From Paenibacillus borealis (GTDB lineage: Bacteria; Bacillota; Bacilli; Paenibacillales; Paenibacillaceae), in NCBI RefSeq assembly GCF_000758665.1, contig NZ_CP009285.1:4712001-4776000 (forward strand): DNA of 64,000 bases. The letters are read 5' to 3'. The notes under the pieces were generated by a model. It saw only the letters and a list, made by a program, of their open reading frames with translations. It did no database searches and had not been told where the DNA came from. A program made the translations under genes and the position numbers. Numbering within the stretch: position 1 is the first letter of the stretch; the number at the start of each line of letters is the position of its first letter. This document shows, piece by piece, positions 15,481 to 24,134 of this stretch.

Positions 15481-17577
15481 TTGACACAGAGTACAGGCAA
15501 ACGTCTGCTGCAGTACGCACTGACTGCCAAAAAAACATTCATAGCAGCCCTTCTGCTCCTCACCATCGGGGTAGCGGCTGAACTGGCGGGACCTTTCATC
15601 GCCAAAAGTATGATAGACAATCACCTGCTCGCGATTGAGAAGCCTTATTTCGTGGCGGCTTCGCCCGAAGATGCTGTTGAATATAACAACAACTATTACA
15701 AGCGCGGTGACCGGTTTGCCGCAGATGAAGCTAAAGGCCAGGAAATCCGCCTTCTTCAGGCAGGCAAAAGCTTCTATTTCATTAATGAAGCTGTCCCGCA
15801 GACTGAAGGCGAGCGGAGTTTCTCGGACGGGAACCTGCGCATCCAATATGGCGATCAGGCAACAGTCTATCCGGCCGTCAGGCTGTCGGCTGATGAGCTG
15901 TTTTCATTTTACAAGCCAGAGTTCCCCGGTATCTATAAACTGGTCGCTCTGTACGCCATGTTCCTCGTCATCTCGATCATAGCGGAGTTCGGCAAAACCT
16001 ACTGGCTGCAATCGTCAGCCAATCAGGTCATCCGCAAGCTGCGGACGGATGTGTATGCCCATATCCAGCGTCTCCCGGTACATTTCTTCGATAATCTGCC
16101 TGCGGGCAAGGTAGTCTCCCGGGTAACCAATGATACGGAAGCGGTCAAGGACCTGTTTATTGCTGTACTGTCCAACTTCGCAACAGGGATTATTAATATT
16201 ACCGGTGTCTACGTTGCCCTCTTCCTGCTGGACGTGAAGCTGGGTCTTGTCAGCTTGTTCATCGTGCCGATTATCATTGTCTGGATTGTGCTCTACCGCA
16301 AGATCGCAACGAAATACAATACGATCATCCGCTCACGTCTCAGTGAGATCAACGCCATTATCAATGAATCCATCCAAGGGATGTCCATTATCCGGATTTT
16401 CCGCCGCCAGAAGCAGAGTAGTGCGGAATTCGAACAGCTGAATGATGATTATCTGAAATACCAGAACAAAATGCTTAACCTGAATGCCTTCACGTCCCAC
16501 AACCTGGTGAACTCCCTGCGCAGCCTCTCCTTCGTGCTCGTGCTGTGGTATTTCGGCTTCGGCAGTCTGGACGGTTCAACCTTCGTTTCCCTGGGCGTCC
16601 TTTATGCCTTCGTCGATGTACTGGGACGGATGTTCCAGCCCATTACAGGGATGGTCAACCAGTTGGCGAACCTAGACAGCTCAATGGTATCAGCAGGGCG
16701 CGTCTTCACACTGATGGATGAGCCTGGTGAGCCGGTAACCGACGGTTCGATGCCGCGTTACAAAGGCAATGTGGTCTTCAAGGATGTATCCTTTGCTTAT
16801 AAAAAAGACTTCGTCCTGCGCGATATCTCCTTCGAGGCGCGTCCGGGCGAAACTGTCGCTCTGGTCGGTCATACCGGCTCGGGCAAAAGCTCGATCATCA
16901 ATCTGCTGTTCCGCTTCTATGATCCGCAAGCCGGAAGCATCACCATTGACGGCCAGGAAGTCAAGACTCTGCCGAAACAGTGGCTGCGCAGTCATATGGG
17001 CATTGTGCTGCAGGACCCTTACCTCTTCACCGGAACGATTGCCTCGAATGTCAGTCTGGGCGATGAACGCATCAGCCGGGAACGTGTAGAACGTGCCTTG
17101 CGTGAAGTAGGGGCTGACAAATTGCTGTCCCATCTGCCGCAGGGCTTCGACGAGCCTGTGATTGAGAAAGGCAGCACCCTGTCCGCCGGCCAGCGGCAGC
17201 TGATCTCCTTCGCCAGAGCCTTGTCGTTCGATCCGGCGATTCTGATTCTGGATGAAGCAACCTCCAACATCGATACCGAAACGGAGAGCATCATCCAGCA
17301 GGCGCTGGAGGTGCTGAAGAAAGGCCGGACCACGTTCATCATTGCCCACCGGCTGTCCACCATCCGCAGCGCAGACCAGATTCTGGTGCTGCACCGGGGT
17401 GAGATTGTTGAACGGGGCAGTCATGATGAGCTGATGGCGCTGGGCGGACGTTACTTCCGTATGTATCAGCTCCAGCTGGGTGCAGGGGCCGGAAACGGTA
17501 CGGAGTCACCAGTCTCTGCTGCGGTCCCTGCTTCCTCTTCGGCTGCCGGACTGCGTCCATCCCTGGAACAAATTTAA
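15481..17577 (+). CDS. bmrD: Heterodimeric ABC multidrug exporter subunit, BmrD-like
   Basis: 698 aa from TTG at 15481 with AGGAGG 8 bases upstream. Between the first two helices there is an insertion of about 90 residues (roughly 50-140; rich in Asp, Tyr and charged residues) matching the extracellular domain that characterises BmrD. The ATPase has Walker A GHTGSGKSS, a degenerate signature LSAGQRQL and intact Walker B ILILDEATSNID with catalytic Glu. The pair therefore shows the expected asymmetry: one active and one degenerate ATP site. C-terminal tail is Ala/Ser-rich. Followed by a terminator. Confidence 0.85.
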   Translation: MTQSTGKRLLQYALTAKKTFIAALLLLTIGVAAELAGPFIAKSMIDNHLLAIEKPYFVAASPEDAVEYNNNYYKRGDRFAADEAKGQEIRLLQAGKSFYFINEAVPQTEGERSFSDGNLRIQYGDQATVYPAVRLSADELFSFYKPEFPGIYKLVALYAMFLVISIIAEFGKTYWLQSSANQVIRKLRTDVYAHIQRLPVHFFDNLPAGKVVSRVTNDTEAVKDLFIAVLSNFATGIINITGVYVALFLLDVKLGLVSLFIVPIIIVWIVLYRKIATKYNTIIRSRLSEINAIINESIQGMSIIRIFRRQKQSSAEFEQLNDDYLKYQNKMLNLNAFTSHNLVNSLRSLSFVLVLWYFGFGSLDGSTFVSLGVLYAFVDVLGRMFQPITGMVNQLANLDSSMVSAGRVFTLMDEPGEPVTDGSMPRYKGNVVFKDVSFAYKKDFVLRDISFEARPGETVALVGHTGSGKSSIINLLFRFYDPQAGSITIDGQEVKTLPKQWLRSHMGIVLQDPYLFTGTIASNVSLGDERISRERVERALREVGADKLLSHLPQGFDEPVIEKGSTLSAGQRQLISFARALSFDPAILILDEATSNIDTETESIIQQALEVLKKGRTTFIIAHRLSTIRSADQILVLHRGEIVERGSHDELMALGGRYFRMYQLQLGAGAGNGTESPVSAAVPASSSAAGLRPSLEQI

Positions 17578-17619
17578 TCATTGGGGATCCGCCGCCCGTC
17601 TGTCTTTCACCTGTACAAC

Positions 17620-17655
17620 ACCCCTTGAGGCCAAAGCAGCTTCAAGGGGTTTCTT
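17620..17655 (+). terminator. Terminator of the bmrCD-like operon
   Basis: ACCCCTTGA / TCAAGGGGT stem with a 13-base loop, followed by TTCTTTC. Confidence 0.75.
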
Positions 17656-17723
17656 TCGCTTGAGTTCAGAACATTTGTTCCGTATAATGGGAATCAATAC
17701 ATACGGATGGGGTGAAGGACTTG

Positions 17724-18980
17724 ATGACCTATAGTCTGAGCAAGCGGCAAGCCCGGCTGTTCCTGCTGCGTCACCAGCGGCTGGTCACGGGAGGACTGAA
17801 AGAGGGCAAGATGAGTATTCATGAGTTCGTCCGACACGTGGGCTGTATTCAATATGATCCGCTAAGCATAGCCGGACATAATCATGAGCTTGTGCTGCAG
17901 GCCAGACTCCCGGGATTCCAGCCTGAAATGGCCACGGAGCTGCTCTATAAGGACAGGCTGCTGATTGACGGCTGGGACAAGAACATGTCGATCTACTGCA
18001 CAGAAGACTGGCCTTATTTCCAGCGCCGCAGAGATGCTGCCGCCAGACATCAGGACAATGAAGCTATGGCTGCCATGGTCACCCATGTCCGGGAAGAGTT
18101 GAATTCGCGGGGGCCGCTCTCTTCGCTTGATCTGGAGAGTAAAGAGAAGATTGACTGGTCGTGGGCTCCGGCGAGACTATCCCGGGCAGCGATGGAGAGC
18201 ATGTATTTCTGGGGAGAGCTCTCCATTCACCACCGGGTGCATACCCGCCGGTATTACGACTTCACAGCCAAGCTGCTGCCGGCTGAGCTGCTCAGTGCAA
18301 GCGATCCGAATGTAACTATGGAACAGCACCATGACTGGTATGTGCTGCGCCGGATCGGCAGCATCGGACTGCAATGGAACAAATCCGGGGACGGCTGGCT
18401 TGGAATCTCAGGCCTGAAGAGCAAGGAGCGGACTGCGGCTGTGCAGCGCCTGCTGCTAAGCGATAAGCTCCGTGAGGTACAGGTCGAGGGTATCAAGCTC
18501 CCGCTATATATGCGGACAATAGATGCTCCGGAGCTTGAAGCGGTAATCCAGCTGGAGGACCCCGCTGATACGGGCGCTGGCACACAAGAGGTTACGTTCG
18601 CAGCTGCGCTGGCTCCACTAGACAACCTGCTGTGGGACAGAGAGCTGATCCGCCAGCTATTCGGCTTTCATTACCGCTGGGAGGTATATAAACCGGTGGT
18701 TGAGCGGGAATACGGTTACTACGTGCTTCCCCTTCTATATGGCGACCGCTTTATCGGCCGGCTTGAACCAGTGATGAATAAGAAGAGCGGAATTCTTACT
18801 ATTGTCCGATGGTGGTGGGAAACCGGGGAATCGCTTGTTCCAAGCATGCTTCCCGCGCTCGTCAAGGCCCTCGCTTCACTTGCCCGCTCCACAGGCGCGT
18901 CCGGCATCCAGTTTGCACCGGAAACCGTCCAGTCCTGCGCGCTGAAGGAACTGGAATCCGCGCTGTCCGGTCCCCTATAA
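17724..18980 (+). CDS. AlkX/YcaQ-type winged-helix DNA glycosylase
   Basis: 418 aa from the ATG at 17724 (GGGGTG 9 bases upstream). HTH_42 superfamily protein made of tandem winged helices. The motif CIQYDPL (Gln43-Tyr44-Asp45) corresponds to the Q-x-D catalytic signature of AlkX (YcaQ); the AlkZ branch has Q-x-Q. AlkX/YcaQ glycosylases remove bulky N-alkyl purines and unhook interstrand crosslinks. DNLLWDRELIRQLFGFHYRWEVY-type C-terminal region (written in parts: DNLLWDRE, FGFHYRWE) is also conserved in the family. Lies directly after a multidrug exporter, which fits a genotoxin-defence theme. Confidence 0.75.
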   Translation: MTYSLSKRQARLFLLRHQRLVTGGLKEGKMSIHEFVRHVGCIQYDPLSIAGHNHELVLQARLPGFQPEMATELLYKDRLLIDGWDKNMSIYCTEDWPYFQRRRDAAARHQDNEAMAAMVTHVREELNSRGPLSSLDLESKEKIDWSWAPARLSRAAMESMYFWGELSIHHRVHTRRYYDFTAKLLPAELLSASDPNVTMEQHHDWYVLRRIGSIGLQWNKSGDGWLGISGLKSKERTAAVQRLLLSDKLREVQVEGIKLPLYMRTIDAPELEAVIQLEDPADTGAGTQEVTFAAALAPLDNLLWDRELIRQLFGFHYRWEVYKPVVEREYGYYVLPLLYGDRFIGRLEPVMNKKSGILTIVRWWWETGESLVPSMLPALVKALASLARSTGASGIQFAPETVQSCALKELESALSGPL

Positions 18981-18991
18981 CCGGATACTAC

Positions 18992-19039
18992 AAAGAGACT
19001 CCCCTTCCGCTTGATATTCTGCGAAAGGTGAGTCTCTTT
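18992..19039. terminator. Bidirectional terminator
   Basis: AAAGAGACT / AGTCTCTTT outer stem with inner CCTTCCGC/GCGAAAGG pairing, between convergent genes. Confidence 0.75.
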
Positions 19040-19069
19040 AGTATTTATAGATTAATAGATATGATGGCG

Positions 19070-19534
19070 TTACTTGATATGTTCTTCTTCAAGGCCCAGC
19101 TTGCTGTACATCTCGGTACAATAGCCCTGAAGCTTAATTTCCAGTCTGCTCGCCTTGTTCTTGAACCGTTTCAATTCGCGGATCATATGGGCTCTTCCCG
19201 CCGGAGTGAATGTCTCCTGGATCCGTTCCTTGAAATAATCATGGACAATGTGATTGCGTTCTTTCCATACTGCCTGTAACTGGCTTGTTTCTTCCTCCGA
19301 GAATGGAAAGTGATGCTGGATTTCTTTGATGAGCTGGCCGAGTGAATTGCTAAGCTTGCGTTGATACAATTCTGCTATCTCTGCGTCTGTTGGCGTTTTG
19401 CCCTGTGACAGCTTGGTCAGCAGCAGAAGATTGGTTAATTGCTGCTCCAGTGCCTGGCAATAATAAACGGCCAGTCCGAAATAAGCAAATAGCTCTTTGG
19501 ATTGTTCACTCTCCGGTACTTGTGTATCCTTCAT
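19070..19534 (-). CDS. Hypothetical all-helical protein, possible HEPN-like
   Basis: 154 aa, predicted mostly alpha-helical, with several amphipathic segments. ERNHIVHDYF contains R-x4-H with an adjacent Asn-His, resembling the catalytic motif of HEPN-fold RNases and nucleotidyltransferase partners. There is no adjacent MNT-type nucleotidyltransferase, so a toxin-antitoxin role is not supported. No family assigned. Followed closely upstream (in position) by an ABC-2 transporter operon on the same strand, with a 31-base gap. Confidence 0.55.
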   Translation of the reverse strand: MKDTQVPESEQSKELFAYFGLAVYYCQALEQQLTNLLLLTKLSQGKTPTDAEIAELYQRKLSNSLGQLIKEIQHHFPFSEEETSQLQAVWKERNHIVHDYFKERIQETFTPAGRAHMIRELKRFKNKASRLEIKLQGYCTEMYSKLGLEEEHIK

Positions 19535-19565
19535 CTTTCCTCCCGTTCTTGATCTGGTTATTAGC

Positions 19566-20276
19566 TCATATTGTTTTGTTATAGTCCATGCGGCCGGAGC
19601 GGTAAATGTAGAATCCGGTCAGCAATATTATGTACACCAGCACGTGGGCATAGGCTCCAAGCAGGGACGACAACGGCAGCGCATCCGCATTCATCATCGC
19701 GTCCATGACCGGATATACGGGCGGCAGCAGCACCGGAACAATAGGTCCGGGCACCAGTTCAGCAACTTTGCCGGCGCTGACCGACAGAATGATCGTGATG
19801 AGCATCAATCCGGCGGCGTAGCTGGTTCTGGACACCCACGAGGACTGCAGATACAGGGAGATGGCAATACCCAATACACCAAGCAGAGCATGTCCGGTAA
19901 AAGCAAGCAAGATCCGGCCCAGTCCGGCTGGTTCGTTGAAGCTCCCGGTCACAACCGGATAAATGACAATGAAGAGGTCCAGCAGCAAGGTGAGCAGGAC
20001 GAGTGTAAGAATGCCGCCGATGCTGTAGCGGCGGGCACTGCGGAGCTGGACGATGGCTACCTGTTTCTGCACCGCATGCTCATGATTCAGAAAGCTTAAT
20101 CCCAGCCAGGCGCAGGCAACAAATAAAAAGACTGCCGTAGCGGAGTAGCTGTTCATTACCGGATTGGGCTTGTAGGAATACAGGATTAACACGGCTATAA
20201 TAATGCCGGCAACCGGACCGAAATACCGCTGGGAGACACTGTAACTGTGCAAAAAGTATCCGATGAGAGCTTTCAC
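19566..20276 (-). CDS. ABC-2 type transporter permease
   Basis: 236 aa from the GTG at 20276, which overlaps the ATPase stop (GTGA) and has AAGGGGAG upstream; the longer in-frame extension lies inside the ATPase gene and is rejected. Six hydrophobic segments (e.g. PVAGIIIAVLILYSY, SIGGILTLVLLTLLLDLF, LVYIILLTGFYIY). Partner of the ATPase encoded just upstream. Substrate unknown. Confidence 0.75.
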   Translation of the reverse strand: MKALIGYFLHSYSVSQRYFGPVAGIIIAVLILYSYKPNPVMNSYSATAVFLFVACAWLGLSFLNHEHAVQKQVAIVQLRSARRYSIGGILTLVLLTLLLDLFIVIYPVVTGSFNEPAGLGRILLAFTGHALLGVLGIAISLYLQSSWVSRTSYAAGLMLITIILSVSAGKVAELVPGPIVPVLLPPVYPVMDAMMNADALPLSSLLGAYAHVLVYIILLTGFYIYRSGRMDYNKTI

Positions 20277-21238
20277 CCGCGTCCGCTCCCCTTCTGGTCC
20301 TTCGGGTCCATCCACGCCGCTATGCCGCTTGATTCCCCAAGACGTTCTACCGAAACTATGGAACCGCCCGCTGCAAGAATCTGCTTCAGGCAGGCATCCG
20401 ACACGGACTGCTCTACAGTCAGGCTTGTACAGGCAGTTCCTGCAGTCTCCGGCGCTGGCAGCATACTGAGTACTCCAGGCCATGCCTTGACTGATTCCTG
20501 TTCCACTGGCGGCAGATCCGTATAGATGATATGCACTGCAGGTGCCGGCCGCAGGTTCTCCGCTCCATGAATCATCCGGATCACCTGCCCTTCCTGCAGC
20601 ACATACACGGTATCTGCCAGGGCTTCGACAGTCTGGACCTCATGCACGGAGAAGACCAGTGCTGTCCCCTCCGACTTCAGCTCCTGCAGCAGTTCCATAA
20701 GGATATGCTGTGCCGGAATATCCAGCCCGGACATGGGTTCGTCCAGCAGCAAAAGCTGCGGCCTGATCAGCAGGCTCTGGATCAGGTTGACCTTCTGCAG
20801 CATTCCCTTGGAGAAGCCTGCCATGGGGCGGCTGCGAAATGCTTCCAGCTTAAAAGTATCCAGAAGTCCGCTTACCCGGGATTCTGTTACCGCCCGGGAT
20901 AGCCCGGCAAGACGTCCCATGTGGTGCAGGTAATCTTCCGCTGTTAATTTCAAACCCGGAAACGCTTCGGGCGCATAACCTGTTGTCAGCCCATGACGGC
21001 CGTATGTAAGTTCACCGGACGACAACCTCAGCAGTCCGGCGAGAATGGAGAGCAGCGTACTCTTGCCGGAGCCATTCCGGCCGATCAGCGCCGTGGCCGT
21101 GCCAGGGCGGATTATCATCGATATTTCATTTAGAACCGGGCGGCTTCCATACAGCTTGCTCCCCCGGGTGAGTGTTATAAGCGGCGGTACCTCCGTGTCT
21201 TCCGGCAAAATGATTCTGTCTGTACTCTGAAGGATCAT
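20273..21238 (-). CDS. ABC transporter ATP-binding protein
   Basis: 321 aa. Walker A IGRNGSGKST, Q-loop region around TTGYAPEAFPG, signature FSKGMLQKV (LSGGQ variant typical of ABC-2 exporters), Walker B LLLLDEPMSGLD, H-loop VFSVHE. The C-terminal 100 residues are an extra regulatory-like domain. AAGGAGG lies 10 bases before the ATG. Forms an export or resistance system with the permease that overlaps it by 4 bases. Confidence 0.85.
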   Translation of the reverse strand: MILQSTDRIILPEDTEVPPLITLTRGSKLYGSRPVLNEISMIIRPGTATALIGRNGSGKSTLLSILAGLLRLSSGELTYGRHGLTTGYAPEAFPGLKLTAEDYLHHMGRLAGLSRAVTESRVSGLLDTFKLEAFRSRPMAGFSKGMLQKVNLIQSLLIRPQLLLLDEPMSGLDIPAQHILMELLQELKSEGTALVFSVHEVQTVEALADTVYVLQEGQVIRMIHGAENLRPAPAVHIIYTDLPPVEQESVKAWPGVLSMLPAPETAGTACTSLTVEQSVSDACLKQILAAGGSIVSVERLGESSGIAAWMDPKDQKGSGRG

Positions 21239-21448
21239 TCGGCTCTGGCCTCCTTCATCTTGTGCAAGGCTATGGCCGCATGAACTGCAACCAGGGTTCT
21301 CTGCTTACTAGATTCGCCGGAACTCTCCTTTTCTCCTTTTGGATTTTGCAGATTGGTGAATTTCAAAACCAAAAAAACCAGAACCGTGCAGAATGAACCC
21401 GCACCCGTCTGGCTTTTGTTTGGATATATGGGAGTGTTTAATTCTGCA

Positions 21449-21796
21449 TTATGCGTATACCTCAACGGCTCCGCTTACCAGTCTGCAGGCCATTGCCGCA
21501 CTGCGGCAGGCATCGATACAGCTCTGGCAGTGGTTATGCTCATGTCTGCTGCTTGCATCTGCACAGCGTTCACAGATATCGGCGCATAACCGGAGAATCT
21601 CCACCACGAACGGGCTCTGCCGGGTCATTGCCTGGATGGCGAAAGAACACATGTCAGCGCATTCGCGGTCCAGCTGGATGCTCTCCCGGAGTGCAGCCAA
21701 ATCATATTCTTTCAGGCTTGAGACATAGCTATAGTTACAGGCATCCATACATTTAATACAAGCATCAATGCATTCCTGATATTGAATTCGGGTCAT
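21449..21796 (-). CDS. Csp-like four-helix-bundle copper-storage protein
   Basis: 115 aa with 13 cysteines spaced along helices (C9, C13, C16, C20, C46, C50, C71, C75, C78, C90, C93, C97, C104) plus HEHNHC. This matches the YhjQ/DUF326 Cys-rich four-helix family whose members (Csp1/Csp3) store many Cu(I) ions inside the bundle. No export signal, so a cytosolic Csp3-like protein is expected. GGAGG lies upstream of the ATG at suitable distance. Confidence 0.85.
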   Translation of the reverse strand: MTRIQYQECIDACIKCMDACNYSYVSSLKEYDLAALRESIQLDRECADMCSFAIQAMTRQSPFVVEILRLCADICERCADASSRHEHNHCQSCIDACRSAAMACRLVSGAVEVYA

Positions 21797-21887
21797 AGCC
21801 TTAAACCTCCTGCAATTATTATAGGATATGCCTATGTATTAACCTGCAAGAAAAGGAACGAACCATTCCCTCCGGTTCCACGGAGTG

Positions 21888-22904
21888 TTACAGGCTTCTT
21901 TTGACGGCAGCCGGTCTTGCCGGCAGACGTTTCTCCAGCCGCAGAAGTTCCGTGCGCAGCCCGCTGGAAGAGAAATGTTCACCGATAAATACGGCAACAT
22001 CAGGCACCTCGCCCTGGGGAGTGATTTTCATGAAATCCGCTTCCCGGTAGGCATATTGAAACAGAAACCGGCTGGAGGTGTCGTTAAAAGATACAATCCC
22101 TTTAGCCCGGTACACATCACGCGGCAGCTCCTTAACAAACCGTTCAAATTCCTCGCTGTTCACCGGATTCTTGAAATAATGCGTATACGCCATCACATGA
22201 TCATGTGATGCATGCACCTGCCCCGCTTGTCCATCCTGTGCATTGTGCACATGCTCTTCTGCCGAATCACGGTCTTCTGTATAAACTCCACCGATATTGC
22301 CAAGCAGAGCTTCCGGCTCCAGCTCACAGCGTACAGCAGGCAGGATCCCGGCATAAGCATTCCATTTGCGCAGCACCGCCGTTATCTCTTCAGCTTCCTC
22401 TGCGTTGATCCGGTCTGTCTTGTTCAGGATGAGCACGGAAGCGCAGCGGATCTGTTCCTGCATGAGGCGGTACGTTGCCCCCTGCTGGGAACGGTACAGC
22501 TCCAGGAGATGGGCGGCATCGACCACAGTAATCAGGCCTTTCAGCTCCACCTGCTGATACAGTGAGGTTTCGGTAACCGCATCGACAATCTCCAGCGGAT
22601 TGGCCGCACCAGTCGCTTCAATGACGACTACATCCGGTGATTCTTTTTTGACCAGAGTGGTTAGTTCTGTGCTTAAATCGCCCCGGCTTGTGCAGCAGAT
22701 ACACCCGCCCAGCATCTCGGCCATCGGCACAGACTGCTCTACCAGCAGACCATCCAAGTTGACCTCGCCAAGCTCATTCATGATGACCGCCGGCCGGAGG
22801 CCTTGCGTCTTCCAATGCTCCAGCAGCCGCTGCAGTAATGTAGTCTTGCCGCTGCCGAGAAATCCCGACAATATATAAACTGGTAATGACTGTTCCAAGT
22901 TCAC
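21888..22904 (-). CDS. COG0523 (CobW/ZagA-like) GTPase, metal chaperone
   Basis: 338 aa from GTG at 22904 with GGGGAG upstream (a longer frame to 22964 lacks a site). Walker A SGFLGSGKTTLL, the metal-binding CxCC motif GGCICC, Walker B-like VVIEATG, and the base-specificity motif LNKTD. A His-rich patch (HVHNAQDGQAGQVHASHDH) separates the GTPase from the C-terminal CobW_C domain. Members such as ZagA deliver zinc or other metals to client enzymes under limitation. Metal not assignable here; no clear Zur box was seen upstream. Confidence 0.85.
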   Translation of the reverse strand: MNLEQSLPVYILSGFLGSGKTTLLQRLLEHWKTQGLRPAVIMNELGEVNLDGLLVEQSVPMAEMLGGCICCTSRGDLSTELTTLVKKESPDVVVIEATGAANPLEIVDAVTETSLYQQVELKGLITVVDAAHLLELYRSQQGATYRLMQEQIRCASVLILNKTDRINAEEAEEITAVLRKWNAYAGILPAVRCELEPEALLGNIGGVYTEDRDSAEEHVHNAQDGQAGQVHASHDHVMAYTHYFKNPVNSEEFERFVKELPRDVYRAKGIVSFNDTSSRFLFQYAYREADFMKITPQGEVPDVAVFIGEHFSSSGLRTELLRLEKRLPARPAAVKRSL

Positions 22905-23080
22905 TCGCTCCCCGCAAAAATCAGTTATGGTAGCGAGTGTACTACAATGCCCGCCTCTGTGCAAGACACCTGCCCCTTACTGGCGCTGCTGCCTGTCCGG
23001 CATGAACTTGTCTTTGCCTCCTTCATCCCCTATCATGGGGGTTATAAGCCGTTCATTACAGACAAGAGGAGCTGGTTCGC

Positions 23081-23596
23081 ATGACCTCCGTAGAAGAACA
23101 CCGGCGTGAAGCCCCCGATTCAGTAGCTTGTTATATTATTACGGTCTCGGACACCCGGACCATGGAGACGGACACCGGCGGGCCGCTGATCCAGAATATG
23201 CTGGAGGAAGCGGGCTACACCGTTATCGGCCGCACGATCGTCAAGGATGATTATGAGGATATCCGCGAACTGGTCTACAAAAACTCCGTCCATTCCGGCA
23301 TTGAAGCCGTACTGCTGACTGGAGGGACTGGCATTTCGCCCCGCGATACGACTTATGAGGCGGTTGCTTCACTGCTCGACAAATCGCTACCGGGTTTCGG
23401 AGAGATTTTCCGGCTGCTCAGCTTCACTGAAGATATCGGCTCTGCCGCCATGCTTAGCCGGGCTATTGCCGGCACGATCGGCAGTACGGCAGTATTCTCG
23501 ATGCCCGGCTCCACCGGTGCAATCAAGCTTGCCATGGAACGGCTGATCCTTCCCGAACTGCGCCATGTAATGCGCGAGATCTACAAGCGATCCTGA
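23081..23596 (+). CDS. moaB: MoaB/MogA-family molybdopterin biosynthesis protein
   Basis: 171 aa. YIITVSDTRTMETDTGGP, LTGGTGISPRDTTYEA and MPGSTGAIKLAMERLILPEL are the signature blocks of MoaB, which adenylylates molybdopterin before molybdenum insertion. AGAGGAG precedes the ATG. A single gene with no other moa genes in the window; a nearby nitrogenase-like operon might suggest molybdenum use, but MoaB serves the pterin cofactor, not Fe-S-type cofactors. Confidence 0.9.
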   Translation: MTSVEEHRREAPDSVACYIITVSDTRTMETDTGGPLIQNMLEEAGYTVIGRTIVKDDYEDIRELVYKNSVHSGIEAVLLTGGTGISPRDTTYEAVASLLDKSLPGFGEIFRLLSFTEDIGSAAMLSRAIAGTIGSTAVFSMPGSTGAIKLAMERLILPELRHVMREIYKRS

Positions 23597-23711
23597 AGCC
23601 CGTGACAATATAGCCGTACACCTATTTATCAGCGACAGGGACAAATGAACAAGCAGGCTCCTGTACAGCGCGTATACTGGCATAAGTCCAACCGCGAAGG
23701 AGCTGAATGTA

Positions 23712-23927
23712 ATGAGAAATTGCCCGAAATGCCCCGTCCAGACGGTCACTGACCCTACAGAGGTTGTCTATGAAGATTACTATCATCCGCAGGTAGTCCA
23801 GGTTATCCATCATGTCGAAGTCGTCAGACGCCATCACTGTGTTCCGGTTCCGCAGCATATCTACACTTACTCCGTCCGGGATGAAATGTGCGGTATTTCC
23901 GCAGCTACGCGCGGCAGAAGAAGATAA
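23712..23927 (+). CDS. CotD-family spore coat protein
   Basis: 71 aa, His-, Val- and Tyr-rich with Cys near both ends (MRNCPKCPVQTV; HHVEVVRRHHCVPVPQHIY; DEMCG). Composition and layout match inner spore coat protein D homologs. AAGGAG lies 11 bases before the ATG. A CATAAG element about 20 bases upstream could be part of a mother-cell sigma promoter, but the match is partial. Ends in an Arg-rich tail and is followed by a terminator. Confidence 0.7.
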   Translation: MRNCPKCPVQTVTDPTEVVYEDYYHPQVVQVIHHVEVVRRHHCVPVPQHIYTYSVRDEMCGISAATRGRRR

Positions 23928-23966
23928 CACTCCCTTCCCGCTTATACTTTACCGTTAACTGCAGAA

Positions 23967-24024
23967 GGCAGACCTGCCAACCGCGTCTCTAATGAGGCGC
24001 GCGCTGGCTGGTTTGCCTTTTTTT
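23967..24024 (+). terminator. Terminator after cotD-like gene
   Basis: Long imperfect stem GGCAGACC...CCAACCGCG paired with CGCGC...TGGTTTGCC, ending in seven T. Confidence 0.65.
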
Positions 24025-24043
24025 GGGCTGCCCTCAAATGGCA

Positions 24044-24119
24044 TTGACAACTTCTGGAGTTGTAATTATACTATTGAACACTTTACGCGAAAGTGGTTTT
24101 TGATTAACCATATGGTTAA
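24044..24119 (+). promoter_or_regulatory. Promoter and two dyads controlling the ArsR/ABC operon
   Basis: Near-perfect sigma-A promoter TTGACA (24044-24049), 17 bases, TATACT (24067-24072). The spacer contains the dyad ACAACT-N5-AGTTGT, overlapping the -35. A second, perfect 16-bp palindrome TTAACCATATGGTTAA lies at 24104-24119, just before the regulator's AAAGGAAAG. Either could be the autoregulatory operator of the encoded ArsR-type protein. Confidence 0.65.
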
Positions 24120-24134
24120 CCGGAAAGGAAAGAG

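Noticed and set aside
21235..21465. 76-codon minus frame overlapping the ABC ATPase start
   Set aside because: Overlaps the end of the Csp-like gene, starts with a weak TTG and lacks a usable ribosome site. Two AAAGGAG-like sequences occur inside but no start codon follows them.
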